Positions 7,809 to 16,194 of a DNA stretch of 64,000 bases are shown here, piece by piece. The number at the start of each line of letters is the position of its first letter. The first letter of the stretch is position 1. This stretch comes from Dyella kyungheensis. GTDB taxonomy: Bacteria; Pseudomonadota; Gammaproteobacteria; Xanthomonadales; Rhodanobacteraceae. The notes beneath the pieces are model-generated. The model did not search any database. It was not told the origin of the DNA and saw only the letters and a program-made list of their open reading frames with translations. A program made the translations under genes and the position numbers. The DNA lies in assembly GCF_016905005.1 (NCBI RefSeq), contig NZ_JADIKC010000002.1, positions 1-64,000 of the forward strand. Reading direction: 5' to 3'.

Positions 7809-9017
7809 TCAGCGGCTGACCGCGGCCACCGCGTTCACCACCGTATCAAGATTCGCGCGGTTCAACGCCGCCACGCAGATACGGCCGGTGCCGATGGCGT
7901 AAATGGCGTACTCCTCGCGCAGGCGGTCCACCTGGGCCTTGCTGAGGCCCGAGTAGGAGAACATGCCAGCCTGCTGCTGGATGAAGCCGAAATGCGGCGC
8001 ACCCGCCGCGGCCAGCTTCTCCACCATGCCGGCACGCATCGCGTGGATGCGCTCGCGCATCTCGCCCAGCTCCTGCTCCCACATGGCCTTCAGCTCGGCG
8101 CTGCCGAGCACCGTGGACACCAGCAGGCCGCCGTGGGTGGCCGGGCTGGAGTAGTTGGAGCGGATGGTGCGCTTGACCAGCGACTGCACGCGCAGCGCTT
8201 CGTCGCGTGTCTTGCCCACGACGGACAACGCGCCCACGCGCTCGCCGTACAGCGAGAACGACTTGGAATACGAGTTGGCGACCACGAAGGCGTCGATGCC
8301 GGAGGCGGCGAACAGGCGCACCGCGGTGGCGTCGGCGTCGATGCCTTCGTCGAAGCCCTGGTAGGCCATGTCGATGAAGGGCAACAGGCCGCGCTCCTTC
8401 ACCAGGTCCACCACCTGCTGCCACTGCTCGGCGTTGAGATCCACACCGGTCGGGTTATGGCAGCACGCGTGCAGCAACACCACCGTGCCCGGTTCCAGCT
8501 TGCCCAGGTCGGCCAGCATGCCGGGGAAATCCAGGCCGTGCGTGGCGGCGTCGTAATAGGCGTAATCGACCACGTCGAAACCGGCCGAGCTGAACACCAC
8601 GCGATGGTTTTCCCAGCTCGGGCTGCTGATCGCAATCTTGGCGTTCGGCAGCACCTTCTTCAGCAGGTCGGCGCCGATGCGCAGCGCACCGCTGCCGCCC
8701 ACGGTCTGCGAGGTGGCCACGCGGCCAGCGGCCAGCAGCGGCGAGTCTTCGCCAAACACCAGTTTCTGCGTGGTGAGGTTGTACGCCGGCAGGCCGTCGA
8801 TGGGGATATAGCCGCGCGGCTTGGCTTCCTGCGCCAGCTTCTGCTCCACCTGCTGCACGGCGCGCAGCAGCGGAATGCGGCCCTGCTCGTCGTAATAGAT
8901 GCCCACGCCCAGGTTGACCTTGCCCGGACGGGTGTCGGCCACGAAGGCCTCGGTGAGTCCCAGGATCGGATCGCCCGGGGTCATTTCAACGGATGCAAAC
9001 AAAGAGTCTGACTTCAT
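7809..9017 (-). CDS. Aromatic/aspartate aminotransferase (class I, AspC/TyrB type)
   Basis: 402-residue PLP-dependent aminotransferase. Conserved landmarks are HNPTG at residues 187-191, the Schiff-base lysine Lys252 in NSYSKSFSLYGER, and a C-terminal Arg-containing RICVAALN segment that would bind the substrate carboxylate. It transfers amino groups between aspartate or aromatic amino acids and 2-oxoglutarate. AspC versus TyrB preference cannot be told. The start ATG at 9017 overlaps the stop of a 32-codon leader ORF by four bases, and both the start and its ribosome-binding site lie inside one arm of a long inverted repeat. It is downstream of ttcA in the same direction. Confidence 0.93.
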   Translation of the reverse strand: MKSDSLFASVEMTPGDPILGLTEAFVADTRPGKVNLGVGIYYDEQGRIPLLRAVQQVEQKLAQEAKPRGYIPIDGLPAYNLTTQKLVFGEDSPLLAAGRVATSQTVGGSGALRIGADLLKKVLPNAKIAISSPSWENHRVVFSSAGFDVVDYAYYDAATHGLDFPGMLADLGKLEPGTVVLLHACCHNPTGVDLNAEQWQQVVDLVKERGLLPFIDMAYQGFDEGIDADATAVRLFAASGIDAFVVANSYSKSFSLYGERVGALSVVGKTRDEALRVQSLVKRTIRSNYSSPATHGGLLVSTVLGSAELKAMWEQELGEMRERIHAMRAGMVEKLAAAGAPHFGFIQQQAGMFSYSGLSKAQVDRLREEYAIYAIGTGRICVAALNRANLDTVVNAVAAVSR

Positions 9018-9270
9018 GTGTTGAGTACTCCGCGCAGGGAGCTGTTTGCGCGCATGGCAAGGAAGAATGAAGGAGTGTATGTCGATACACGACTGAGTGA
9101 TGACGCCGCCATGCGGGCAAACAGCCCCTGCCCGGAGGGTTGCGTCTGAATTGCCATCAGACAGCCACCCATGGCTCGACTTGACACCCAGTCAAGCGCT
9201 TCGCCACGGGTGGCTGTCTGATGGCAATTCAGGCGCAACGCGGAGCACTCAACACATGAAGTCAGACTCT
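9003..9270 (-). promoter_or_regulatory. Nested inverted repeat able to fold as a three-way junction over the aminotransferase start
   Basis: Three near-perfect inverted repeats are nested. Outer arms 9003-9034 and 9239-9270 match at 31 of 32 positions. Hairpin A has arms 9035-9057 and 9109-9130 (one mismatch, one bulge) and its own apical stem GTGTAT/ATACAC at 9075-9090. Hairpin B has arms 9138-9175 and 9203-9240 (two mismatches in about 38) with an apical stem at about 9180-9196. Hairpins A and B sit side by side inside the outer stem. The outer left arm contains the GGAG and ATG of the aminotransferase; the outer right arm carries an inverted copy of its first five codons. On the minus strand this is the ttcA-aminotransferase spacer. 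The structure is seen directly; its function is inference. Confidence 0.75.
9014..9112 (-). CDS. Possible leader peptide (32 aa) coupled to the aminotransferase
   Basis: A short minus-strand ORF whose TGA overlaps the aminotransferase ATG (ATGA), so its translation would deliver ribosomes to that start. The peptide contains STYTPSFFLAMR, with one Tyr and two adjacent Phe codons placed in and next to the apical stem of hairpin A. Its last codons run through the outer stem arm that covers the aminotransferase start. In-frame earlier ATGs (9157 and further) would give 47 residues or more. No strong ribosome-binding site is seen. A leader that senses aromatic aminoacyl-tRNA is a plausible idea but untested; it could also be a chance ORF. 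Confidence 0.4.
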   Translation of the reverse strand: MAASSLSRVSTYTPSFFLAMRANSSLRGVLNT

Positions 9271-9301
9271 CGAACACGGCGTTACTCGATTGACTGTGGA
9301 T

Positions 9302-10165
9302 TCAAGACTCGTCCGGCGCACCGGCAAGCCACTCGTGCGCATCAGCGCGGGCGACACCTTCGCGCGCGCCGAGCGTGGCGAAGTCGAACAGGTTTCGATC
9401 GGCGAGCTGGGAGGGCTGCACACTGCCCAGCGCGCGGAAAATATTCTCGGCGCGGCCGGGTTGGGTTTTCTCCCAGTCCTCCATCATGCGCCTAACTGCC
9501 TTGCGTTGCAGGTTTTCCTGCGAACCGCAGAGATTGCACGGAATGATGGGGAACTGCCGCTCCTGCGCGTACTCGGCGATATCGCTTTCCCGGCAATACG
9601 CCAGCGGACGGATCACCACATGGCGGCCATCGTCCGAGCGCAGCTTGGGCGGCATGGCCTTGAGCTGCGCCTGATAGAACAGGTTCAGGAAAAACGTGCC
9701 CAGGATGTCGTCGCGATGGTGACCCAGCGCGATCTTGCTGATCCCGTTGGCGGCCGCCCACTGATACAGCGCGCCGCGCCGCAGGCGCGAGCACAGGCTG
9801 CACATGGTCTTGCCTTCGGGGATCACCCGGGTGACCGTGCTGTAGGTGTCCTGCTCGATGATATGGAACGGCACGGCGCGCGCGGTGAGGTATTCCGGGA
9901 GCACATGCGCGGGAAAGCCCGGCTGCTTCTGGTCCAGGTTCACCGCGACCAGCTCGAAGCGCACCGGCGCCTTGGCCTGCAGCGACAGCAGCACGTCCAG
10001 CAGCGTGTACGAGTCCTTGCCGCCGGACAGGCACACCATCACCTTGTCGCCCTCTTCGATCATGTTGAAGTCGGCAATCGCCTGGCCCACCTGATGGCGC
10101 AGGCGCTTGGCCAGCTTGGCGGCCTCGTAGTGCTGCTTGCGGGTGGCGTCGGGCTGGGCGGACAT
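9302..10165 (-). CDS. ttcA: tRNA 2-thiocytidine(32) synthetase TtcA
   Basis: 287 residues. The PP-loop ATP-binding motif SGGKDS is at 47-52. The iron-sulfur cysteines are Cys122 and Cys125 (MCSLC) and Cys213 (CNLC), matching the positions known for E. coli TtcA. The enzyme adenylates C32 of certain tRNAs and inserts sulfur, using a [4Fe-4S] cluster. The chosen start at 10165 ([10 protein letters not shown]) fits the family length; a longer frame continues upstream but is not TtcA-like. It is the upstream neighbour of the aminotransferase on the same strand, 284 nt away across the nested inverted repeat. Confidence 0.95.
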   Translation of the reverse strand: MSAQPDATRKQHYEAAKLAKRLRHQVGQAIADFNMIEEGDKVMVCLSGGKDSYTLLDVLLSLQAKAPVRFELVAVNLDQKQPGFPAHVLPEYLTARAVPFHIIEQDTYSTVTRVIPEGKTMCSLCSRLRRGALYQWAAANGISKIALGHHRDDILGTFFLNLFYQAQLKAMPPKLRSDDGRHVVIRPLAYCRESDIAEYAQERQFPIIPCNLCGSQENLQRKAVRRMMEDWEKTQPGRAENIFRALGSVQPSQLADRNLFDFATLGAREGVARADAHEWLAGAPDES

Positions 10166-10264
10166 GGTCGGTCGGGAACGGGACGGCCTCCCATTGTAGC
10201 GATCTGACCGCCCGGGGTCCGGCGGCGTTACACTGAGAGTGTTTTCCCCAGCCAGTCGCCCGTC

Positions 10265-10471
10265 ATGCAGGTCCAGGACCAAGCCGAGATAGCCCATTTG
10301 CTGGCCGAGTTGCGCGTCGAACACCGCGACCTCGATGTGGCCATCGAGCACCTGGCCGTGTCGCTCAGCCGCGACGAACTGCAGATCACCCGCCTGAAGA
10401 AGCGCAAGCTGCTGCTGAAGGACCATATCGCGCGGCTGGAAAGCAAGCTCATCCCCGACCTGGACGCCTGA
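10265..10471 (+). CDS. YdcH/DUF465 family small protein
   Basis: 68 residues, highly charged and all-helical with coiled-coil character. The pattern [11 protein letters not shown] followed by [16 protein letters not shown] is the DUF465/YdcH signature. Function in any organism is not established to my knowledge. It is followed 22 bp later by a GNAT acetyltransferase in the same direction and is divergent from ttcA. Confidence 0.85.
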   Translation: MQVQDQAEIAHLLAELRVEHRDLDVAIEHLAVSLSRDELQITRLKKRKLLLKDHIARLESKLIPDLDA

Positions 10472-10493
10472 GCGTCCCTTCTCCGGAGTACCG

Positions 10494-11090
10494 ATGTCCG
10501 CGCTGACGCCTGTCCTGCTGGAAGACGCCTTCGTCGCCCTCGAACCCCTCACGCCAGACCACGCCCCGGCCCTCGAAGCCGCCGCGGCCGACGGCGAACT
10601 GTGGACGCTCTGGTTCACCAGCGCACCCGCGCCCGGCGAAGCGGCGGCGTACATCGCCAAGGCGCTGGACGGTCAAAAGGCCGGCCTGATGCTGCCGTTC
10701 GCGGTGCGCGAAAAGAGCAGCGGCCAGATCGTCGGCACCACGCGCTTCTACGACTCCGTGCCCGATCCGCGCCGCATCGCCATCGGCTACACCTGGTATG
10801 CCAGGCGCTGGCAGAAGAGCCACCTCAACACCGCCTGCAAGCGGCTGTTGCTCCAGCACGCCTTCGAAACGCTGGGCTGCGTGGCGGTGGAATTCCATAC
10901 CGATCACCGCAACCTCGACTCCCAGCGCGCCATCGAACGCCTCGGCGCGCGCCGCGAAGGCGTACTGCGCCAACACAAGCGCCGTCCGGACGGCACGCTG
11001 CGCGACACCGTGTGCTTCAGCGTGATCGACAGCGAGTGGCCGGATGTGTCGCGCTGGCTGGCGATGCGCCTGGAGCGGCTGGCGAACTAA
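10494..11090 (+). CDS. GNAT-family N-acetyltransferase (RimJ/RimL type)
   Basis: 198 residues of the acetyltransferase_3 fold. It opens with [21 protein letters not shown]. The middle contains [22 protein letters not shown], a variant of the acetyl-CoA pyrophosphate loop, then [26 protein letters not shown], typical of RimJ/RimL-like enzymes that acetylate protein or amino-acid amines. GGAG sits 9 bp before the ATG. Substrate unknown. Two REPIN-like repeats follow the gene. Confidence 0.85.
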   Translation: MSALTPVLLEDAFVALEPLTPDHAPALEAAAADGELWTLWFTSAPAPGEAAAYIAKALDGQKAGLMLPFAVREKSSGQIVGTTRFYDSVPDPRRIAIGYTWYARRWQKSHLNTACKRLLLQHAFETLGCVAVEFHTDHRNLDSQRAIERLGARREGVLRQHKRRPDGTLRDTVCFSVIDSEWPDVSRWLAMRLERLAN

Positions 11091-11101
11091 TCGCCATCCC
11101 C

Positions 11102-11184
11102 TTGTGGGAGCGCACTTGTGCGCGACTGCGGCGCCATGCCGTTTCCGCTTCGTCAGGCCGTCGCGCACAAGTGCGCTCCCACAA
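11102..11184. repeat. REPIN-like inverted repeat, class B, copy 1
   Basis: A perfect 24-bp inverted repeat (arms 11102-11125 and 11161-11184, TTGTGGGAGCGCACTTGTGC...) with a 35-nt loop containing GCGCCATGCCG. It is one of three class B copies in the window, the others being at 11223 and 29442. Here the arm reads CACTTGTGCG whereas the others read CACCCTGTGCG, with both arms changed together. Confidence 0.85.
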
Positions 11185-11222
11185 AAGGGCCCCCACGGCT
11201 TCAACATACCCCATGCTTGAAT

Positions 11223-11307
11223 CTGTAGGAGCGCACCCTGTGCGCGACCGCGGCGCCATGCCGCTCCCGCTTCGTCAGGTTGTCGCGCACAGGGTGCGCT
11301 CCCACAG
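11223..11307. repeat. REPIN-like inverted repeat, class B, copy 2
   Basis: 26-bp arms at 11223-11248 and 11282-11307 with one mismatch (TAGGAG versus TGGGAG). The loop again holds GCGCCATGCCG. It lies 38 bp from copy 1, so the two form a tandem cluster between the GNAT gene and the end of pssA; the rest of 11091-11321 shows no gene. Confidence 0.85.
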
Positions 11308-11321
11308 AAAATCCGCGGCCG

Positions 11322-12716
11322 TCAAAGCAGCCGATTGACCAGGCGATCCAACCGCACGCGCCGCAGCCGACGCAGCAACTTGCGCACCTCCGGCGGATAA
11401 CCGCGCGCACCGGGAAGATCGCGGTAGTGCGCAAGCCGTGTCGCATGGCTTCGCAGCGCCTGCCACTCGGCCTCGTGTTGTGCCACCAGCTTGCGCCACG
11501 GGTCACGCAGCAGCAGGCCGTTTTCCAGGTCCAGCGCCCAGGCGCGCGGATTGAGGTTGTTGCCGGTGAGTACGGCCGTCTCCTCGTCCACGAACAGGCC
11601 CTTCAGGTGATAGGTGTTGTCGCCGTCGCGCCACAGCCACAGGTTCAACTGTCCGCTGTCGATGGCGCCCTGGTGCGTGCGCGCGAAGCGACGCAGGTTC
11701 GCTTCGTACAGGTACGGCAACAAGCCGATGCGGCTGAACGGCTGCTCGGGCGGAATATAGAAATCGTTGGCGGTCTTGTCGCCGACCATGATGTCGAGCT
11801 GGCAGCCACGCCGCAGCAGGTGACCGATCACCACGCGCACCTGGCGCGGCAGGTTGAAGTACGGCGTGAGCAGGATCACCCGCTTCTGCGCGCCGCGTAG
11901 CAAGCCCAGCAGCGTTTCATTGAGCGCATTGTCGTTGCGCCCGAAGCCGGCGAGCGGAATCACCGTGACGTCGCCCTGCCGCGGCAACTCGTCGGTGCCG
12001 GTGTACTGCGCCTGTTGCAGCGACTGGCGCAGGCGGCGGATCGGCTCCTGCAAATCGCGCGAGCGCGGCTGCGGCATGCGATCGAGTCGCGGCACCGCAT
12101 CGCTATCGCGGAACTGGCCGTCCACGTAGGCGGCCATGCTGTCGGCCAGCGCCTTGTGACGGATCAGGTGATAACGGTCGAGCCGGTAACGGCCATGCCT
12201 GGCGAGATAGACATCGTTGATGCTGGCGCCGCTGTAAAGCACGGCATCGTCGATGATGAAACCCTTCAGATGCAGCACGCCGAACAACTCGCGCGTCTGC
12301 ACCGGCACGCCGCGTACCACTACGCCCTCGCCCAGGCGCTGCGCGTAGTCGCGGTACATCGTCGCATTGCCTTCGCTGTTGCCCTTGCCGATCAGGCCAC
12401 GGCGGGCGCGATGCCAGTCGACATAGACCTCGATGGAAAGGGCCGGATGCGCGGCGCGGGCCGCATGCAGCGCCTCGATCACTTCGCGGCCTGCATCGTC
12501 GTCCTGCAGGTAGAGCGCCACCAGCACGATGCGGCGCTGTGCCTTGGCAATCAGCGCAAGCAGGGTTTCGCGGAACGCCGCCGGACCCGCCAGCGTGGTG
12601 ATCGCCTCGGCAGGCGCGGCGAAGCTCACATGTCCGGACAGATCGAGCTCAGGGCGACGCCGCAGGGACAGCAATCGGCGGGCAAGGCTTCGTGGCGAGG
12701 GCAGCGGTCGATTCAT
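11322..12716 (-). CDS. pssA: CDP-diacylglycerol-serine O-phosphatidyltransferase (PssA, PLD type)
   Basis: 464 residues of the phospholipase-D superfamily, close in layout to E. coli PssA (451). Two HKD motifs are visible: His139-Lys141-Asp146 (LHLKGFIIDD, followed by GASINDVY) and His360-Lys362-Asp367 (YHLKGLFVDEE, followed by TGNNLNPRAW). The basic C-terminus (LRRLRRVRLDRLVNRLL) also matches PssA. It makes phosphatidylserine from CDP-diacylglycerol and L-serine at the inner membrane, the first committed step to phosphatidylethanolamine. Start at 12716 (MNRPLPS) gives family length. Confidence 0.92.
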   Translation of the reverse strand: MNRPLPSPRSLARRLLSLRRRPELDLSGHVSFAAPAEAITTLAGPAAFRETLLALIAKAQRRIVLVALYLQDDDAGREVIEALHAARAAHPALSIEVYVDWHRARRGLIGKGNSEGNATMYRDYAQRLGEGVVVRGVPVQTRELFGVLHLKGFIIDDAVLYSGASINDVYLARHGRYRLDRYHLIRHKALADSMAAYVDGQFRDSDAVPRLDRMPQPRSRDLQEPIRRLRQSLQQAQYTGTDELPRQGDVTVIPLAGFGRNDNALNETLLGLLRGAQKRVILLTPYFNLPRQVRVVIGHLLRRGCQLDIMVGDKTANDFYIPPEQPFSRIGLLPYLYEANLRRFARTHQGAIDSGQLNLWLWRDGDNTYHLKGLFVDEETAVLTGNNLNPRAWALDLENGLLLRDPWRKLVAQHEAEWQALRSHATRLAHYRDLPGARGYPPEVRKLLRRLRRVRLDRLVNRLL

Positions 12717-12828
12717 AGTGGGGCATGGTATCAATCCAGCCCCATGATGGAGGAGCATTCGCCTGCGCGGCCGCAGTGTTTCGTGACTTTTATGTCAAAC
12801 GTCACGCACGTGCGCACCCATGGCACTG

Positions 12829-13857
12829 CTATCGCGACGTTCGCTCGTCATCGAGCACACGCCGCGGCTGCACATCGATGCTCACCGTCATGCCCGCCGA
12901 GAGAATCAAGCCCTTCGGTTCGCTGGCTTCGTCGATATCCACGCGCACCGGCACGCGCTGCGCCAGGCGTACCCAGTTGAAGGTGGGATTGACGTCGGCC
13001 AGCAGGTCGCGCCCGGTCGGATTGTCGCGGTCGGTGATGCCGCGCGCCACGCCGGTAATGCGCCCCTTGAGATGGACGCCGCCGCTGAGCATGCGGATGG
13101 TCACCGGATCGCCCACGCGCAGATTCGGCAGCTTAGTTTCCTCGAAATAGCCGTAAATGTAGAAGCTGTGGCGATCGATCAGCGCCAGGCGCGGACTGCC
13201 GGTCGCCGCATAGTCGCCCACGCGCACGTCGAGGTTGGTGACGTAGCCATCCACCGGCGCGCGCACTTCGGTGCGATCGAGATCGAGCTTGGCGCGATCC
13301 AGCGCCACCTGCGCCTGCACCACCGCCGCCTCGGCCTGCTCGCGCGCGGCATTGGCCTGATGGCCGCTGGCCTGCGCCTGCTCCCACACGGCGCGCGCCG
13401 TCATCGCGGCGGATTTGGCGTCGGTGCGTTCTTCCTTCGGCACCACCTCGGCCAGTTCCTGGCGTCGCTGCGCCTGTTCCTGGCGCATGTCGTACTCGGC
13501 CTTGCGCGCGGCGGCGCTGGCCAGCACGGCATCGATGTTCGCACCGGCGGCGCGCGCGGCGGCCTTGGCGGCGTTGAGATTCGCTTCGGCCTGCTGCTCG
13601 GCGATCCGGAAGCGCTGCGGATCGATCTCGAACAGCACGTCGCCCTTCTTCACTTCCTGGTTGTCGATCACCGGCACGCGCGTGACCAGGCCGGAGACGT
13701 CCGGGGCGATGCGCACCACCTCGGCGCGCACGCGGCCATCGCGTGTCCATGGCGCATACAGGTAGTGCCGCCACAGCGCATGGCACAGCACCATCGCCAC
13801 GATGACCACCACGGCCGTAAGGGCGAAACGAAGCACAGCTTGAGGTTCGAGTTTCAT
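12829..13857 (-). CDS. HlyD/EmrA-type membrane fusion protein of the efflux operon
   Basis: 342 residues: one N-terminal membrane helix (about 11-28), a lipoyl-like half motif around 40-75 (RIAPDVSGLVTRVPVIDNQEVKKGDVLFEIDP), a long alpha-hairpin rich in Ala/Gln/Glu, and a beta-barrel domain (VRAPVDGYVTNLDVRVGDY). This is the adaptor that bridges an inner-membrane pump to an outer-membrane channel. It is the last gene of a MarR-FUSC-DUF1656-MFP operon, the same layout as the E. coli aaeXAB and related aromatic-acid efflux systems. No outer-membrane channel is encoded next to it. Confidence 0.9.
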   Translation of the reverse strand: MKLEPQAVLRFALTAVVVIVAMVLCHALWRHYLYAPWTRDGRVRAEVVRIAPDVSGLVTRVPVIDNQEVKKGDVLFEIDPQRFRIAEQQAEANLNAAKAAARAAGANIDAVLASAAARKAEYDMRQEQAQRRQELAEVVPKEERTDAKSAAMTARAVWEQAQASGHQANAAREQAEAAVVQAQVALDRAKLDLDRTEVRAPVDGYVTNLDVRVGDYAATGSPRLALIDRHSFYIYGYFEETKLPNLRVGDPVTIRMLSGGVHLKGRITGVARGITDRDNPTGRDLLADVNPTFNWVRLAQRVPVRVDIDEASEPKGLILSAGMTVSIDVQPRRVLDDERTSR

Positions 13858-13860
13858 AGG

Positions 13861-14061
13861 TCAGGGATAGAGGAGTAGGCCAGCGGCGCCGAACAGCAGG
13901 AAGAACACGGCCACGCGAAACAGGGAGGGATGCCACACGTAGCGATACAGGCCGTAGCGGCCGATGATGGTATCGATGAGCCACAGCACCAGCAGACAGC
14001 CCAGGTAGATCAGCAACAGGCCCGGTACCAGGGCATCGGCAAGGGCGATTTCACGGGGCAT
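13861..14061 (-). CDS. DUF1656 small membrane protein (AaeX-like)
   Basis: 66 residues starting MPREIALADALVPGLLLIYL, with two hydrophobic helices; this is the DUF1656/AaeX pattern. It overlaps the end of the FUSC gene by 11 bases and ends 3 bases before the fusion-protein gene, so the three are translationally coupled. Its role is unknown, but it consistently accompanies FUSC plus HlyD-type efflux pairs. Confidence 0.85.
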   Translation of the reverse strand: MPREIALADALVPGLLLIYLGCLLVLWLIDTIIGRYGLYRYVWHPSLFRVAVFFLLFGAAGLLLYP

Positions 14062-16192
14062 GGGCGATCTCCGCGGTCTTGACGATGTAGGGAGCGAGCG
14101 CGGACTCGTCGTCGCGCAACGCCGTGCGCAACTGCAGCAGGTCCGCCAGCGCCGGCTGGCAGCTGGCCCGCGCTTGCGGCAGTGTCTGCGTGGTGAGCGT
14201 GATGGCCTGGTCAACGGCGCTGTCGGCGGCCGTCCAGCGCGCGCTGTCGGGTGCGTCGTAAAGATCGGCCAACGCATTGACCGCGTGTTGCATGGATTCC
14301 CTCACCGGCGGTGGCAGTCCTTCATGCAACATGTCCTGGCGCAATTCGATCACCGCGCGACCGCCATCGTGCACGGCGAGCGCCCATGCAAACAGCACGC
14401 GCGATTCCTCGCTGCCTGGCCGGGTGAACTGCACGATCTGCTGGTAGAGATCGCGATTCACGCTTTCGAAGCGATAGAGAATGCCGTCCATCGGCGCGGT
14501 AGCGGCAAACACCACCTGTCGACGCAACTGCACCAGCTGGCGGCGACGCAACCACTGCGTGCCGATCACGGTGGGGATGATCATGAAGGCCGCGCCACTC
14601 ATCATCAGGCCGAACAGTGCGGCGATGCTGTCGTTGAGGAAGCGCTCGGGCGCATAGACCATCGGGTTCTTCAACGCGAGGATATAGGCGAAGCCCAGCG
14701 AGTAACCCGCGCCCACACCCGGCAAGGTCGCGTTGCGCGTGGTGAGATACGGCCCCAGGGCGAGCAACGGTGCGGTCACCAGGATCAGCATGACGAAGCC
14801 GTCGCTGCCCGGCATCAATTCGAACACCACGAAATACGCCGCCACCAATCCCACCGCGTAGGCGACCCAGGTATTGGCGGTGGCCACCAGCGGCGATGGC
14901 GACGTGGCCAACAGCCCGCTGAAGACCGTGGCCAGCAGCAGCGCGCTAAGGCCGAAGGTCCAGCCGGTTTCGATCCAGAAGATGCTCAGCGTGGCCATGG
15001 TGAAGAACGTGCGCACGATGGCAATCAGCGGTGAGGCGTAGTCGTTGGCGCGCTTGAAATCCACGCGCTCGACCGATCCGCCGGCCACGCCCTGGGTTTC
15101 GCGCAGGCTCGCTTCCAGCGAGGTGAAGTCGCGCAGCTCGGCCGCAAAGCGACGCACCAGGGTGGTACCGCTATCGAACTCGAGCAGCAGGTTCGGATCC
15201 TGCCGGAGATCCTCGCGCAACTCGGCGGCGAGCGCCGGCAGCTTCGCTTCGCAGGCTTCCAGGCGCGTGGCCAGCAAGCGCGGGATCGGCTTCTCGGTGG
15301 GCGCGGGACTGAGCGCTTCGCCAATGGGCGCATACAGTTTGATCAGCGCCGCTGCCGTGCGCGGATGGTTGCTGCGCTGGAGTCGATTGATCAGATGGTG
15401 CAGCGACTGGAAGCTGGTCGCGGCCGCCATGTAGCGCAGGTTGAGCAACTGCATGCGGCTGCTGCGCGCGCGCACCTCGGGATCCTCGAAGATCACCGAC
15501 GAGCGAAGATCCTCGATCTGCACCGCCGCACGCACGAAGCGCAGATGCGCCTTCTCCATGTCCGCCCGCGGAATGGCACCGCCGAGGCTGCCGCGCGCGA
15601 AGTCGATGAAGTGCTGGTAGTGCTCGCGCGAAATGCGCCGGAGCAGGTCGCGCAAACGCATCGGCAACACCACATCGCTGACCAGGCCGGAGACGATGAT
15701 GCCGAGCATCACCTCGCTCACGCGCGCCACCGCCGAATCGAACACCGCCGTGGGATGGTCGATCGCCGGCAGCACCACGATGAAGGCGGTATAGCCGGCC
15801 AGCACGAAGCCGTACGAGGTGAAGTTGCGGTACAGCACGGCGCCGCCGGCACACAGCGCGACCCAGATCGACATGCTGAGCAGGAACAGTTCGCGCTGCT
15901 GCGGAAACGCCGCCATCAGCAACACGCCGAACAGACTGCCGGTGCAGGTGCCCAGGGCGCGATAGAAACTCTTCGCCAGCACCGTGCCGCTTTGCGGATG
16001 CATCACGATGGCGACGGTGATCATCGTGGTCGCCGGCTGTTCGAGCTGGAACACCATGGTCAGCCAGGCGGCGAGATAGAACGCCAGCAGGCTTTTCAGC
16101 ACGAAGATCCAGGCGTGCCCCTCCTCCACGGCGAACTCGCGCAACCACGGCGGGTGGCTCCATGACGCAAGTTCAGTAGGCACCGCCGACAT
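14051..16192 (-). CDS. FUSC-family inner-membrane transporter (AaeB-like)
   Basis: 713 residues. Two blocks of about five to six membrane helices (residues about 25-190 and 370-520), each followed by a cytoplasmic helical domain, give the internally repeated FUSC/AaeB architecture. It would export aromatic or other organic acids with the HlyD-type partner. Start ATG at 16192 (MSAVPTEL) lies 2 bases after the MarR stop and has GGGAGAG upstream. Substrate is inferred from family only. Confidence 0.9.
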   Translation of the reverse strand: MSAVPTELASWSHPPWLREFAVEEGHAWIFVLKSLLAFYLAAWLTMVFQLEQPATTMITVAIVMHPQSGTVLAKSFYRALGTCTGSLFGVLLMAAFPQQRELFLLSMSIWVALCAGGAVLYRNFTSYGFVLAGYTAFIVVLPAIDHPTAVFDSAVARVSEVMLGIIVSGLVSDVVLPMRLRDLLRRISREHYQHFIDFARGSLGGAIPRADMEKAHLRFVRAAVQIEDLRSSVIFEDPEVRARSSRMQLLNLRYMAAATSFQSLHHLINRLQRSNHPRTAAALIKLYAPIGEALSPAPTEKPIPRLLATRLEACEAKLPALAAELREDLRQDPNLLLEFDSGTTLVRRFAAELRDFTSLEASLRETQGVAGGSVERVDFKRANDYASPLIAIVRTFFTMATLSIFWIETGWTFGLSALLLATVFSGLLATSPSPLVATANTWVAYAVGLVAAYFVVFELMPGSDGFVMLILVTAPLLALGPYLTTRNATLPGVGAGYSLGFAYILALKNPMVYAPERFLNDSIAALFGLMMSGAAFMIIPTVIGTQWLRRRQLVQLRRQVVFAATAPMDGILYRFESVNRDLYQQIVQFTRPGSEESRVLFAWALAVHDGGRAVIELRQDMLHEGLPPPVRESMQHAVNALADLYDAPDSARWTAADSAVDQAITLTTQTLPQARASCQPALADLLQLRTALRDDESALAPYIVKTAEIAHAP

Positions 16193-16194
16193 GG

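Noticed and set aside
9003-9270. Retron-type ncRNA or group II intron as explanation for the structured spacer
   Set aside because: No reverse transcriptase gene lies in the window near it, and the element overlaps a coding start, which those elements do not.
9256-9495. Plus-strand frame beginning with a copy of the aminotransferase start
   Set aside because: After the five copied codons it runs antisense to ttcA with Arg-rich composition; kept only as evidence for the inverted duplication.
10166-10660. N-terminal extension of TtcA up to 10660
   Set aside because: The extension is antisense to the DUF465 gene and part of the GNAT gene, and TtcA cysteine numbering fits the shorter start.
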